A program made the translations under genes and the position numbers. A stretch of 64,000 nucleotides of DNA from the NCBI GenBank assembly GCA_033439795.1, contig JAUTDP010000006.1:868001-932000 (forward strand), written 5' to 3'. Shown piece by piece: positions 21,924 through 31,879 of the stretch (the first letter of the stretch is position 1; every line of letters begins with the position of its first letter). The notes below the pieces were generated by a model, which worked only from the letters and a program-made list of their open reading frames with translations, searched no databases and was not told where the DNA came from. The stretch is from Sordaria brevicollis (taxonomy: Eukaryota > Ascomycota > Sordariomycetes > Sordariales > Sordariaceae).

Positions 21924-24180
21924 CTAGGCCTTCGGCGTAGCAGCTTCATCCAACTCCCCCCCCTTCGGATCACTCGTCTTGACCCCAACCAACGACTCAT
22001 CATCGTTGCCCTTCCCCTCACCACCACCATTATCCTTCGTGATATCAAGATCCTGCAAACTGCTAGCCTTGCTCACACTAGCACTCTCCGTCGTCTCCGC
22101 CCTAAGACCGAGCTCCTTCTCCCTTGGAAGGTGTTCGGCATCAACGCCCTTCCAATCAGCAGGCTTCATCTGAGGCACAGGACTCTCGTCTCCGGGCTGG
22201 GTGATGACCGTTTCAGGTACAGGAGCAGCAGGAGCAGCAGCGGTAGCCCCAGAAGTAGTGGCATCACCAGTCCCAGCAACCCTCCAAACAACCGAAAGTC
22301 GATCAAGTGCCCTGGTCCCCTTCCTGCTCGACCCCTTGATACCATCGAGCTTATCCCACTCAATCTCAAACACGCCGCTCTCGTCCGCCTTGCCATCCTG
22401 CTCGGGTCCGTTGCCCTCGAAGAAGGCGTTGAACCAGACGTGCCCAACCGAGGTAACCATGGTGAGACCCATGCTGGCCGAGGCACGGCTGCGTCTTTCA
22501 ATGTCGATGTTGATGTCGCTGTTGGGCACAATGATGGGTTTCTTGGGCTTGAAAATGACGGCTTGGCCGCCTGGCTCTGAGTCGTCTGCCAGAACCGGCT
22601 TTTGTTGTTGTTCGGAGCTGGTTTTTGAGCGTGTGGGTGTGAGGGTGGAAGTTGACTCGCTGATGACGGCGTTCTGTTCGGTCGACGGAAGTTGCGTAAC
22701 TTGTGATGCCTCTGGCATCGCAATCGTCTTTGCCTTTCCGTCCTTTGCTTGGCTTGCGGCCTTGGTGTTGTTGGCGGTCGTCTCTCCAAGCTTGGGAATG
22801 CTCCCTTGACTTGATGTTTCTGATGATCCGCCACCGCTCAACGCGCTCTTCTTCTGCTCCAAATCCTTTTCCCTGGAATCCCTACTCTTGCTCCTCCGCA
22901 CCGAAATCTTTCTCATCAAGCTGCTCGCCCTACTCCCCATCTTCCCCGTCTTTTCCTTACTCCTACTCCTCCTCACGCTGCCACCCACCACATCATCAAC
23001 ATCACTCTTCGTCCCATCCAATCCCGACTCTTGTCTTGCCGGCACCTCATCGTCCTCCTCTGAATCACTACTCCCCTTGCTACCAGCACCATACCCAGCC
23101 ATATCATAAAACATATCCATCAACCCCCCTCCACCAGGCGCATCCCCCTGCACCACAATCCTCTCCCCCTTGCCAAACGTGTGCAAAGTCTCGATCCTCT
23201 TCCCCTCATCCGCGAAACCTTCCACCGCCAACTTGACCCCGTGCCTCAATCCCCAGACATGTATCTCAACAATCTCAATCGGCCTATCCACATACACCTT
23301 CTTTTTTGTTTTGCCAGCGTTGGCCCACCGGTCGACGTACCCTACATATCGCAGCTGGCTTGGGATTGAGACTCCCTTGCCAAAGTTGGGCCGCATGCGT
23401 CTCTCTGTAAACCGTGCCAGGGCGTCCGACATGGTCCAGCCGCACTCGGAGATTAGGTAGCTGCAGATGGAAGTGCCGGAGCGGCCCTTGCCGGCTTTGC
23501 AGTGGACTACTACGACGCGCTCTCCCTTTTTGCGGGGGCTGTCGAGGTCGAGTTTGTTGTTCTTGTCGCCTTTTGTATCATTCTTCTTCCCTAAGTTGGT
23601 GGTGTCTTTTGCGCCAGTACTGCCAGCCGCTACCTCCTCTGGGCCTGCTGTCTTCGTTGTACCCGTCGTCTCTGTTTTCGCCACTACCGCCCCCGTCGTG
23701 GTTGCCGTCGTGGTTGCCGTCGTCTGTGCCGTCGTTTCTTTTTCAACATGACCCCCAGAAGGATCATCATCCTTCCCATCCAACCAATTCCGCATACTAG
23801 CCGTGATCATCGGCACCAGCCTGAAGGGTGGCGGGTGGTGGTCCGGCCAAGGGTAGTGTCTGATTCGATTATAGACCGCTTCGTCCGGGTATCCGGTACC
23901 CTCGGCGCGGAACTCCCAGATGGACCAGCCATCGCCGTGCTTCTCGTCGAGGAAGGTGACCAGGCGGTCGAGCGGGTTGCGATAGGCTCGTTGGGGGTAG
24001 GTTTGTGATGGTCCGGAGCTGTTATTTGCTTGCTATTAGCTACTCGATCTCCGGACTGAGGTACCTGAGCGGGAGCACACACGTTGCGATAATATTCGAA
24101 GTAACATAACATAGATCCAGCCCCGTATCCTCGTGTTTTAAGCGCGGGCCGGCGACGATTGAACGCAGAAGGGAGGCCAT
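21924..24180 (-). CDS. PTEN-like phosphoinositide 3-phosphatase (fungal TEP1/PTN type)
   Basis: Two exons (24180-24083 and 24018-21924; 64-nt intron) encode 730 aa. The N-terminus MASLLRSIVAGPRLKHE and then DLCYVTSNIIATSGPS and YRNPLDRLVTFLDEKHG follow the PTEN phosphatase fold, with HYPWPDHHPPPF before the active site. The catalytic P-loop is HCKAGKGRSGT with Cys about residue 206, essentially the PTEN signature, including both lysines tied to phosphoinositide specificity. A C2/tensin-like segment follows (PIEIVEIHVWGLRHG). PTEN-type enzymes remove the 3-phosphate from PI(3,4,5)P3 or PI(3,4)P2 at membranes. Unusual parts are a Thr/Lys-rich insertion of about 80 residues between WLDGKDD (about 111-117) and the P-loop strand, and a long Ser/Lys-rich insertion interrupting the C2-like region before HVWFNAFFEG. 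Confidence 0.92.
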
Positions 24181-25310
24181 GGTCGGTATTCGTTTTGGTC
24201 GAAACAGGTTGCCGGTCAAAGAATCCGCAATAACGAAAGGGAAATATCAACAGAAGAAAAAGACGGGACACCGGGTTTAAGACTCCTTCTTCAGAAAGCG
24301 GTTCAGAATAGGAAAGGGGGTATCGTTCGTTCAATGGGTACAAGAAAAGTGGCAAGACAAGGAGGTAACGAAGAAAAAGAACAGCTCCGTCAAGGAGGCG
24401 CAGCACATCCGGGGTCCAGGACAACACTTATTATACGCTAGAATCTCGAAACCCGGTGAGATCTAATCGATCATCCAAGCTGTTTCCACATGATCCGATG
24501 AGGAGCGGGTTCAATTTCTTGTCTACCAGCTGGGTGGTAGAGGTACACGGCTGTAACGGGAAAGGGAGGCCTGAGAACCCGCTCGGTTCAGGTGTTGTCG
24601 AGCGGAAGCGACGTCATCGCTGGGCGCCCTCAGCGGGACGCTGGAGTGGCTCGGGAGGGGTCCCCGATAGGGGTATCAAGGTGGGGCAGCTACCTCTACT
24701 GGTCGAGGATAAGCAGACTGGGATTTGGGGGATCGAAGTTATTATTTACATACACAAGATCAACACGACCAGAACAGCTGGCTTGATGACAATGTATGCC
24801 TTTAGTTGATGATTACAGAGATAGGAATATTGACTGACGAAAACGCAAGTGAGGTATACACACGCCTTGGTGCTATGGGCAACTAGGAAATTCCCATACT
24901 AAGGTCTTCAACCACCTAATCTGCGCAACCGCAAGGGTAACTAACACTGCAACAAACTGTCAATGAAAGCCTAGCAATAAACTGATTTTTAACGATTCCC
25001 GAGCTTCACGCCGAAGCCATTACGCACTCTGATTCTTTTCCATGGAATATTGTCCTCCAACCAAAAAGGTCTTCCGATACACTACCCCTACAGGGTCCTG
25101 TCCTTCCACTTCCCTTCAACTCTCCCGGAAACTCGTCCTGACCACAAGATTATGGCCAATCCTCTGCTTCTGAGCCAGAGATTACCTAGTCAAAAGGAGG
25201 CACCGTAGGCCGCCAATATCAAGTGTTGTCTTGCTAGGTCGCACATGCATGTGCGAAGCAATCTTGTCATCATTGATTGAACATCTCAAGCTTTGGCTAT
25301 AGCCGACAAC
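24181..25310. other. Intergenic region between the PTEN-like and Pom33-like genes
   Basis: Promoter of the PTEN-like gene plus the 3' flank of the next minus-strand gene. No gene was recognised. Confidence 0.5.
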
Positions 25311-26530
25311 TTAAGAGGTCTTCTTGGGAGCGGCGGCACCGTTGATGTACTTGTTGACATCAGTAGCCTGGTGGAACTGACGGGCGAGGCCCTTGACGGT
25401 CTCCCAAGCCTGACGAGCAGCCGGAGGAGTGCCCTGAGCGCCAATGAGGTTGTCGATGCGGGCCTCAAAGTTGCTGAAAGAGTTCTGGACGTGGCTGCTC
25501 TGAGCGAAGCGGGTACGAAGGAAGACGGTGTAAATGGCGATCAGGATCCAGGAGCGGCGAGCGAAGAAGATGACGTTGAGGAAGATGCGGATCCAGAGGA
25601 GGAGCTCAATGTTGGCAACGACCGACATAGACGAATCGTAGTACTGCTTAACAAAATTGCCAATCGCGTCGGACATGGGGTGCTGCTGGTACTGGGGCTT
25701 AGCGCTGGGCGAAGCACCGGCGGCAGGAGCCACCTTGGTAGGGGGCATGAGAGTCGGGATCAAGTTCGCGCGGGTATAGGTGGCGACGTGGAAGACCGAG
25801 TAGATGGCGAAGGGAAGCATGGCAATAGGGTACTGGGGCATGAAGAGCCAGACGAGGGCCAAGACTGAGGTTTGGAGTTAGCATCCGTTTGGAAGGTCAC
25901 CACTCGCTGGGGAAGAGCAAACATACGGAGATACTGAACGTTCTCGTCGGTGAGGTAGCTGATAGGGGTGGCCGGCTTAGCACCAGTCTTCTGGCGAGCG
26001 CGCCATGTCTTGTAAACCACGATGCCGTATGTGAGAGCAGCGGAGAGGAAGGTGGTGCGGTAGCAGAACTTGGCCATGCCGCCATAGTAGTTCATGCGCA
26101 GCCACGAGAGGGCGTAGCGGAAGACGCAGAGAAGAAGGGTAGCATGTCTGTTAAAGTTGATATCGCGTCAGCATAGGTTCGAGGTAATCAAGATACGCTC
26201 TGGCGCGAGAATCGGCTGTTCCGACACTCCGCTCCTGTGTTATACCGCCTTGCTGCCCCTTTGTGAACTTTGCTTCGTGATGATCGGAGAGTTGAGCGGC
26301 ACGGGAGGGGAGGGGACAGCAAGATAATCGGGGATCATGACGTACCCAGCGAACCAAGCGACTAAAAAGGCGACGATAGTTAGCAAACTGAACTCCTGAT
26401 GGATCTTGAGAGTCGCTATCACACTGATGAATGCTCAAACGGAGAGGGGTGCACACGTACACTGCAGGGTCTGTGCCAGCTTCTGAACTCTCTGCGCAAG
26501 AGGCAGGTCGGCGGGCGGCGGGGGAGCCAT
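25311..26530 (-). CDS. Pom33 / Tts1 / TMEM33-family membrane protein
   Basis: Four exons (26530-26461, 26361-26346, 26147-25927, 25864-25311) join in frame to 286 aa. The start is MAPPPPADLPLAQRV. Exon 2 is only 16 nt and is needed to read LQFAWFAGHATLLLCVFRY, the conserved first membrane segment of the family. Further membrane helices are LSAALTYGIVVYK, LALVWLFMPQYPIAMLPFAIY and LWIRIFLNVIFFARRSWILIAIYTVF (written in parts, about residues 55-215). Family members sit in the nuclear envelope and ER, shape high-curvature membrane and help nuclear pore complex distribution. The C-terminus is a cytosolic amphipathic-looking tail ending AAPKKTS. Introns 1 (99 nt) and 2 (198 nt) flank the microexon. 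Confidence 0.9.
26346..26361 (-). other. 16-nt microexon of the Pom33-like gene
   Basis: TCGCTTGGTTCGCTGG is bounded by acceptor TTTTTAG and donor GTACGTC. Including it keeps frame and restores the conserved FAWFAGH stretch of the first transmembrane helix. Confidence 0.85.
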
Positions 26531-27908
26531 TGTGATGGAAATGCTGTGTTGAAAGTAGGCTGCTTAAAATGTGTTGCGGTGGGTGTCGGGCGCGCAGTTG
26601 TTTTGGTATCGCTCGGTTGGTTGGCGATGTTGTTGGAAGAGTTGAAGTCGAAACAACTTCTGGTTTGGAAAGCAGTGAGCTAGGCGGGAGAGAAGCGTGG
26701 CTGAGGACGGGAGTGGTGAGCGGTGCGTGTGGTGGAGTTCCCTGTTGGAAAAAGACAGTCGCTCGTGTGCTTGGGTACTTCAGCTCCTGTCCACGTCCTT
26801 CTTTCGAACAAGGTCGGGGAATTTCTGCTGAAGGTTCGATAGTGTGGTCGGTGCGTCTTGCTGCTGTTTTCTACGGCTAGGTCAGGTATTGCACTAACGC
26901 AGCCAGGATAGTTCTTGGTAGGACGTTACTGTACCCTGAAACTCGTTGGGCTAGCTAGACTCACATTCAAGATGATAGCGCAAACAACTCCTGTAGGGCT
27001 GGCTGCGACTGCGGTTCCTCTGTTGTACGATTCCTCTGTTTAACCAGTGGCTTTTAAAAAGGGAAGTTGGAATGGGTATCACTGTTTGAGAGCGGTAAAA
27101 AGAGACGGCAGGAAACGAAGAACGAAATACAACGTGAAAGATTAGAAAACATAAAAGTCCGGAAGGTCTTTCCACGATTCTCACTGGGGGTTTTATTTTG
27201 AAACTCCAACCCAAGAGCTGCTCTATCAGCATGGCGTCGGTCTCAGCGGAAGAGCTTGGGCGGTTTTGTCGTCATCGCGCTTACAGCTCCTCCTCCGTCC
27301 CAGTCCCAGAACCCGCCAGAATCTGGTCAGATCTGGGCCGGTTTCACATGCAAGACGTCAACCACCATTACGCCCAAGTCTGTTTTCTGGGAGGCTGTCG
27401 TAGCGCTCATAGGTTAGCAACGAGTAAACAATTGTTGTGCTACTTGCTTCTTATCAATGAAGATCGTATCGAGTCCTTTCAATTTTCTGTCGTGTTGAGA
27501 CATTCTTTGGTTTTGATTGATCCCGTCGAGGTGGTTGCATCCCGCAGTGTGACCACTGGCGGGCAGCTTCCCCCAAAGCTTCAGTGCTGTTTCGGTTGCC
27601 GCCTGCGTCATTCTTGGAGAGCTCAGAGAGAGAGAAAGCTTGGGCCAACTGCCCACCCTCACATCAGCCACGTCATTGCAGTGGCTCAAACCTGCTTGTA
27701 TGTGTTCTAACAAAACCCTAACCCTTCTCAATGCGACTGCTTCGTTCCATTTGACGACGACGACACCATCATCACTTTCCGAGGTTCTCTACCAATAACT
27801 TTCACATTCAACATTTCGGCTTCTATGTGCGCCAGCAGTGAAGATGGTTAGACCCGAAAAATTCCCAAGAACACCAAAGCGCCAACATCCCAATCCCATT
27901 TCGATATA
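26531..27908. other. Intergenic region upstream of the Pom33-like gene
   Basis: Holds the promoter of the Pom33-like gene and the 3' flank of the next minus-strand gene. A 170-codon plus-strand ORF (27198-27710) has no recognisable content. Confidence 0.45.
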
Positions 27909-29774
27909 TCATAAGAAGCCATTCTTCGGCAAAGGCCAATTCGAATCCCTCCTCCCATCTCTTCCCTCCTCCTCTTCCTCCTCCTGCGGCGGCAGCAATT
28001 GTTGCTGGTCTTGCTGCTGTTGTTGCCCCATTCCCATACCCACACCCATCGTTGACCTTACACTCCCCGTACTAGCAGCCCTCCTTCTTCCCCTAACCGA
28101 AAGGTTCGAAGCACTCGACGGCCCCCTCGCATGCCCCCTACTCCTCGCAGACGCACCACTCCCCATCCTTCCAACCATAATATTATTACCACTCCCCGCA
28201 ACAGTCGACGACACAGTCCTCGCATGTCCAAGCGGATATCCTCCTGCGGCGCTCGTAGCACCGCTCATGACCGACGTGTTGGTTAGGGGACGAGCTAGAA
28301 TGTCTCCGTAGACACTATCCTGTCTTCCTTCGGACGGAGCGTATCGGATGGAGATGTTTCGTCTAATATCTTTGGTTGCTGGTGGTGTGGGAAGCGGTAT
28401 GGTGGGCGGTGGACCGGGTGAGGGAAGGAGGGTTCCCGCGGAACCAGGAACAGAAGGAATAGGGCTGTAGTCTTTGCTGAGGGCTTGACCGATCTTGCGC
28501 GGGGAGATATCGTCAGATAATGCGCCGAATTGAGGTGTTTGAGGTGTTTGTTGTTGTGCAGCCGGACGATAAGCTTGCGAGGGTCGTCGGACGGGCGGTG
28601 GGCGTGGTGCCTGGATTCCTATTGCTCCTCCTCCTGAGATTGGTGGTGGTGTTTCTGCTTCTTGGATCGTTTCCAAGTGGATTGGAGGCTCTGGCTGCCC
28701 TGATGTCGGACTGGACGGTTCCCCTCCTCCGTCTTTGTTGGACGTTATCGTTGTTGGGCTGGCCTGGTCCTTGACGATGTAATTGACGATGGCGCGATCG
28801 AGGGCATCGCTGACGTTTTGCTCTTCTTCTTTTTGCTTTTGTTTCCTCTTTCGGTATCTCACGAAGAGGTAGAAGCCCGCGAGGGAAAGCACGGAGGAAC
28901 CGATGATGGCGACGACGACGGCTATGGCGGCGCGGTTGACTGATAGCGCAGCTCCCTGCACAGCTTCAATATCGGAATCGTTTGAGGCCTGGGGATCGTT
29001 TGGAGCCTGGCACATGTTAACCAACAAGACAGTGAAATGGATTCCGGTATAGGGGGGAGCACCCACCATTGTCGAACTTGGATCAACAGTAATGGTCGAG
29101 CCTACAAGGTCTGTGGTAACCGAGACGACGGTTGCTGTAACCGTGACGGTAACCAACTCGCCTTGATCCAACATTTCGCTCATACTGCTAACACTGCTCG
29201 AGGCCGAACGTTCTGCAGATACGACGGCATCGGAAGCTGACTTCTCGGCCGACGCTATCGCGCTTGAGGCCGAAGCTTGAACCGATGCTAATGCGCTGGA
29301 AGCCGACGAGGTAAGAGAGTCAATCGACTCATGAAGCCCTATGATGGATGTAGCCAAAAGGCTTGAGATGTATATGGCTCTCGACTCGGCTTCTTGGAAA
29401 GCACTGCTGAGAGAGCTTATGGTTTGGAAAATAGGGTTGTTGTTGTTGAGCAGATTTGACCCTATAGTCATGGGTGCCGCTGTCGGAAAAGGTGAAGGGG
29501 TGGCCTCTGCTGCCACTGCGGCGGCACTGATCGTCGAGCTCACGGTCGTCAACACGGGCTGCGAGCCATGATCTTCTTGGCCGCTGACCGCACGCTTTGC
29601 ATCGACGTGTGGGTGTGATTGTTGGAGGTGTGGCCATGACTTGATAGGATCGTTCCCAGTCGTCTCGGTCGACTGTACACTCGCCACATTGTCAAGGGCG
29701 GTCAATGCTGCCGAGCAGCAGCAAACAATGATTCCTAGAATCAGGCCGTATTTGAAATGATCCCGCTTTCTCAT
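27909..29774 (-). CDS. Ser/Ala-rich single-pass membrane protein, sensor-like, function unknown
   Basis: The 621-codon frame starts with a signal-anchor-like segment (YGLILGIIVCCCSAALTAL, about 9-27). An extracellular part follows with a Ser/Ala stretch at about 155-200 in a rough 10-11 residue period (SASSAIASAEKSASDAVVSA). One transmembrane helix comes next (AAIAVVVAIIGSSVLSLAGFYLF, about 282-303, given here as one helix), then a basic stop-transfer RYRKRKQKQK. The cytoplasmic tail is Pro/Ser/Gly-rich. This architecture resembles fungal wall-stress sensors (Wsc/Mid2 type) in general plan, but no WSC domain was seen. A 60-nt stretch (29007-29066) with good splice sites lies in frame; removing it would drop 20 residues before the membrane helix. 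I do not recognise a named family. Confidence 0.75.
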   Translation of the reverse strand: MRKRDHFKYGLILGIIVCCCSAALTALDNVASVQSTETTGNDPIKSWPHLQQSHPHVDAKRAVSGQEDHGSQPVLTTVSSTISAAAVAAEATPSPFPTAAPMTIGSNLLNNNNPIFQTISSLSSAFQEAESRAIYISSLLATSIIGLHESIDSLTSSASSALASVQASASSAIASAEKSASDAVVSAERSASSSVSSMSEMLDQGELVTVTVTATVVSVTTDLVGSTITVDPSSTMVGAPPYTGIHFTVLLVNMCQAPNDPQASNDSDIEAVQGAALSVNRAAIAVVVAIIGSSVLSLAGFYLFVRYRKRKQKQKEEEQNVSDALDRAIVNYIVKDQASPTTITSNKDGGGEPSSPTSGQPEPPIHLETIQEAETPPPISGGGAIGIQAPRPPPVRRPSQAYRPAAQQQTPQTPQFGALSDDISPRKIGQALSKDYSPIPSVPGSAGTLLPSPGPPPTIPLPTPPATKDIRRNISIRYAPSEGRQDSVYGDILARPLTNTSVMSGATSAAGGYPLGHARTVSSTVAGSGNNIMVGRMGSGASARSRGHARGPSSASNLSVRGRRRAASTGSVRSTMGVGMGMGQQQQQDQQQLLPPQEEEEEEGRDGRRDSNWPLPKNGFL

Positions 29775-31025
29775 TGTTCATCTTGACAGACTAAGCGAGC
29801 TGAGAAGCAGGACGGTGAACTCATTGTTCTGTTGTCTCTGCAGGTGGTTACAGAGCAACTAGAGATGAACACTGGGACAGAAAACGGCGGGACTTGCAAT
29901 CCCGGGCAAGAAGCGGAGGACACGAGATATCCTCGAGTCGCTCCCATGGTCGATTATCTGAGAGGTCATGGTCCATGTGGGCGCAAGCACCAAGGGTCAA
30001 GCAGCCGGAAAAGGTACGGATGCCAGATGACTCTCATGGGCAATCCGAAAATCTGATTCGGCAGAGGTGTTGATCTAGAAACAAGGTGGAAACAGCTAAG
30101 GCCAGGTCAGCCGTGAAGATGCGACACCGGGGTCTATTGTCTACTGCCACTCGGCAGCTGCGGGTTTGTCGTGAGCTTTGCCTCCTCAACGTTTCGTCCA
30201 AGCTCTTGGAGGTGAGTTCTCGGGGTTCTGGATATCGGGGAAGGAGATCACTCTGGATCCTGGCTTGCCATGGCAAGGATGGACTCGACAACCTCCGCGG
30301 AAGAAGGGCCTTTGGCATGAGAAGATCCCCCATTGGCGTTGCCTCAACTTTGACTTCTGAAAGGATGAACCCGTGTCAGTGAACCAGAATGACTCGAGAA
30401 TTGGACGGCATGACTTGACTCGAAACAGCCGACTTTGATTGATGGTGGCGATCTCGCATGTGATCTTCAACTCTTGAGAATTGGTTTTACGTAGAGGAAA
30501 CCCATCAAGCAATGAAGTCGCAAGTATATCGTATTACGGCGTGAAAGCAATTCATGACATGGAGGATCGAGGTTGGTTGAGGTGCAAATAAGGTTGAGAG
30601 TTCAAGATCGCCGCCAAGGATTCCCCATTGTGTTGAAAGGCGGCCACGGCGGCCTTTGACATGTGCCTGAAACCTCCCTAACAGCTGCTAACAGCTGCCT
30701 GTATTGCGTGCTAAGTCGCAAGAGGGTCCAGACCGTTCCACACGGTACCAGCTCACTGTAAGATGTCCGCGATCTAGAACGTCACGACCACTGGGACCTT
30801 GACGAGTGAGACTTCTTGATAGGCATTGATAGCGGCCTAAGAAGCAATATTTCGAAAGTGACAGGAAGGAACATTCAATATTTCTTCCTTTGGACAGGGC
30901 ATAAAGCGATATTTCTTCTCCAACAAGGAACACTTGCATAATCTCTTTTATCTCTTCGACTTCTCCATCCAGTTGTCCTCCCCCTCAAGCCAAGAAGCAT
31001 CCGCGCCAGCACTCTGCCAGACAAG
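29775..31025. other. Intergenic region between divergent genes
   Basis: A shared upstream region for the membrane protein (minus) and the rhodanese-like phosphatase (plus). No gene was seen. Confidence 0.5.
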
Positions 31026-31879
31026 ATGACCACTATCGGATCTCTCAAGCGGCTCTCCGCCACGTCCCTGTCGAAGCTTATCCTGGCCGAACAGGAAGCG
31101 GCGACAGCAGCAGCGGACGCCGGCACGGCCAACCCCACTCTGGCTGTCATTGACGTGCGGGATGACGGTGCGTTACTATTAGCTCCCGGTCTTGTCTTAT
31201 CCTCCTCCACAACTCCCTCTCATCCAGTCTCCTCCTCTCCTCTACCTTATCTTCCGTGTTTCCCTGTTTTCGAGTCCTCGAGATAAGCATCTATCTTCAA
31301 CATGGAAATGATGATCCCAATCCCATAGCAGTCTAACGCCTACATACCTCTACCATATCTCACCCCGCCCGCCTGCTGCTTACCCCTCCCTGCTCCCTGC
31401 CCCTTTCCCATACTCACTCTACTCTACTTCAAACAGATTACATAGGCGGCCACATCAAAGGCGCCCAAAACTTCCCCTCTTCCAAACTCGACGCCATGCT
31501 TCCCACTCTCGTCCGCCAGCTTCAAGACAAAGAAACTGTGGTGTTCCATTGCGCGCTCTCGCAGCAGCGCGGACCTAGCGCCGCTTTGCGGTATATTCGT
31601 GAGCGGGAGCGGTTGCTTCCTAAGGATGTTCTGGTGGAGACGAAGCTTGAGAGTGTTGAGGATGGGAAGGCTGTTGATGAGGCGGTGGAGGAGTTTGTGA
31701 AGGGGGATGGGGAGGAGAAAAAGGAGGAGGATAAGAAAGAGGGAAAGAAGGAACCGGTTAATCAGAAGGTGTTTGTCTTGGATCGGGGGTTTGTGGGTTG
31801 GCAAGAGGCTTTTGGACTTGATGAGAGGTTGACGGAAGGGTATAGCAAGGAGTTGTGGAGGGATGGGTATTGGATGTGA
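31026..31879 (+). CDS. Rhodanese/Cdc25-like protein phosphatase (Ibp1/Ych1/Arr2 family)
   Basis: Two exons (31026-31167 and 31437-31879) encode 194 aa. The 269-nt intron is long for this window; the junction restores VIDVRDDDYIGGHIKGAQN, the Cdc25/rhodanese entry motif. The active-site loop is HCALSQQRGPSAA with the catalytic Cys in a CX5R loop, the form found in fungal Ibp1 and Ych1 proteins and the related arsenate reductase Arr2. A Lys/Glu-rich insertion (about residues 124-145, EEKKEEDKKEGKKE) sits before the last strand VFVLDRGFVGWQEAFG. The small size fits a stand-alone catalytic domain. Protein phosphatase or arsenate reductase activity cannot be separated by sequence alone. Confidence 0.88.

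Noticed and set aside
27198..27710. Plus-strand ORF of 170 codons between two minus-strand genes
   Set aside because: No motif, no conserved composition. It lies in the upstream and 3' regions of its neighbours.
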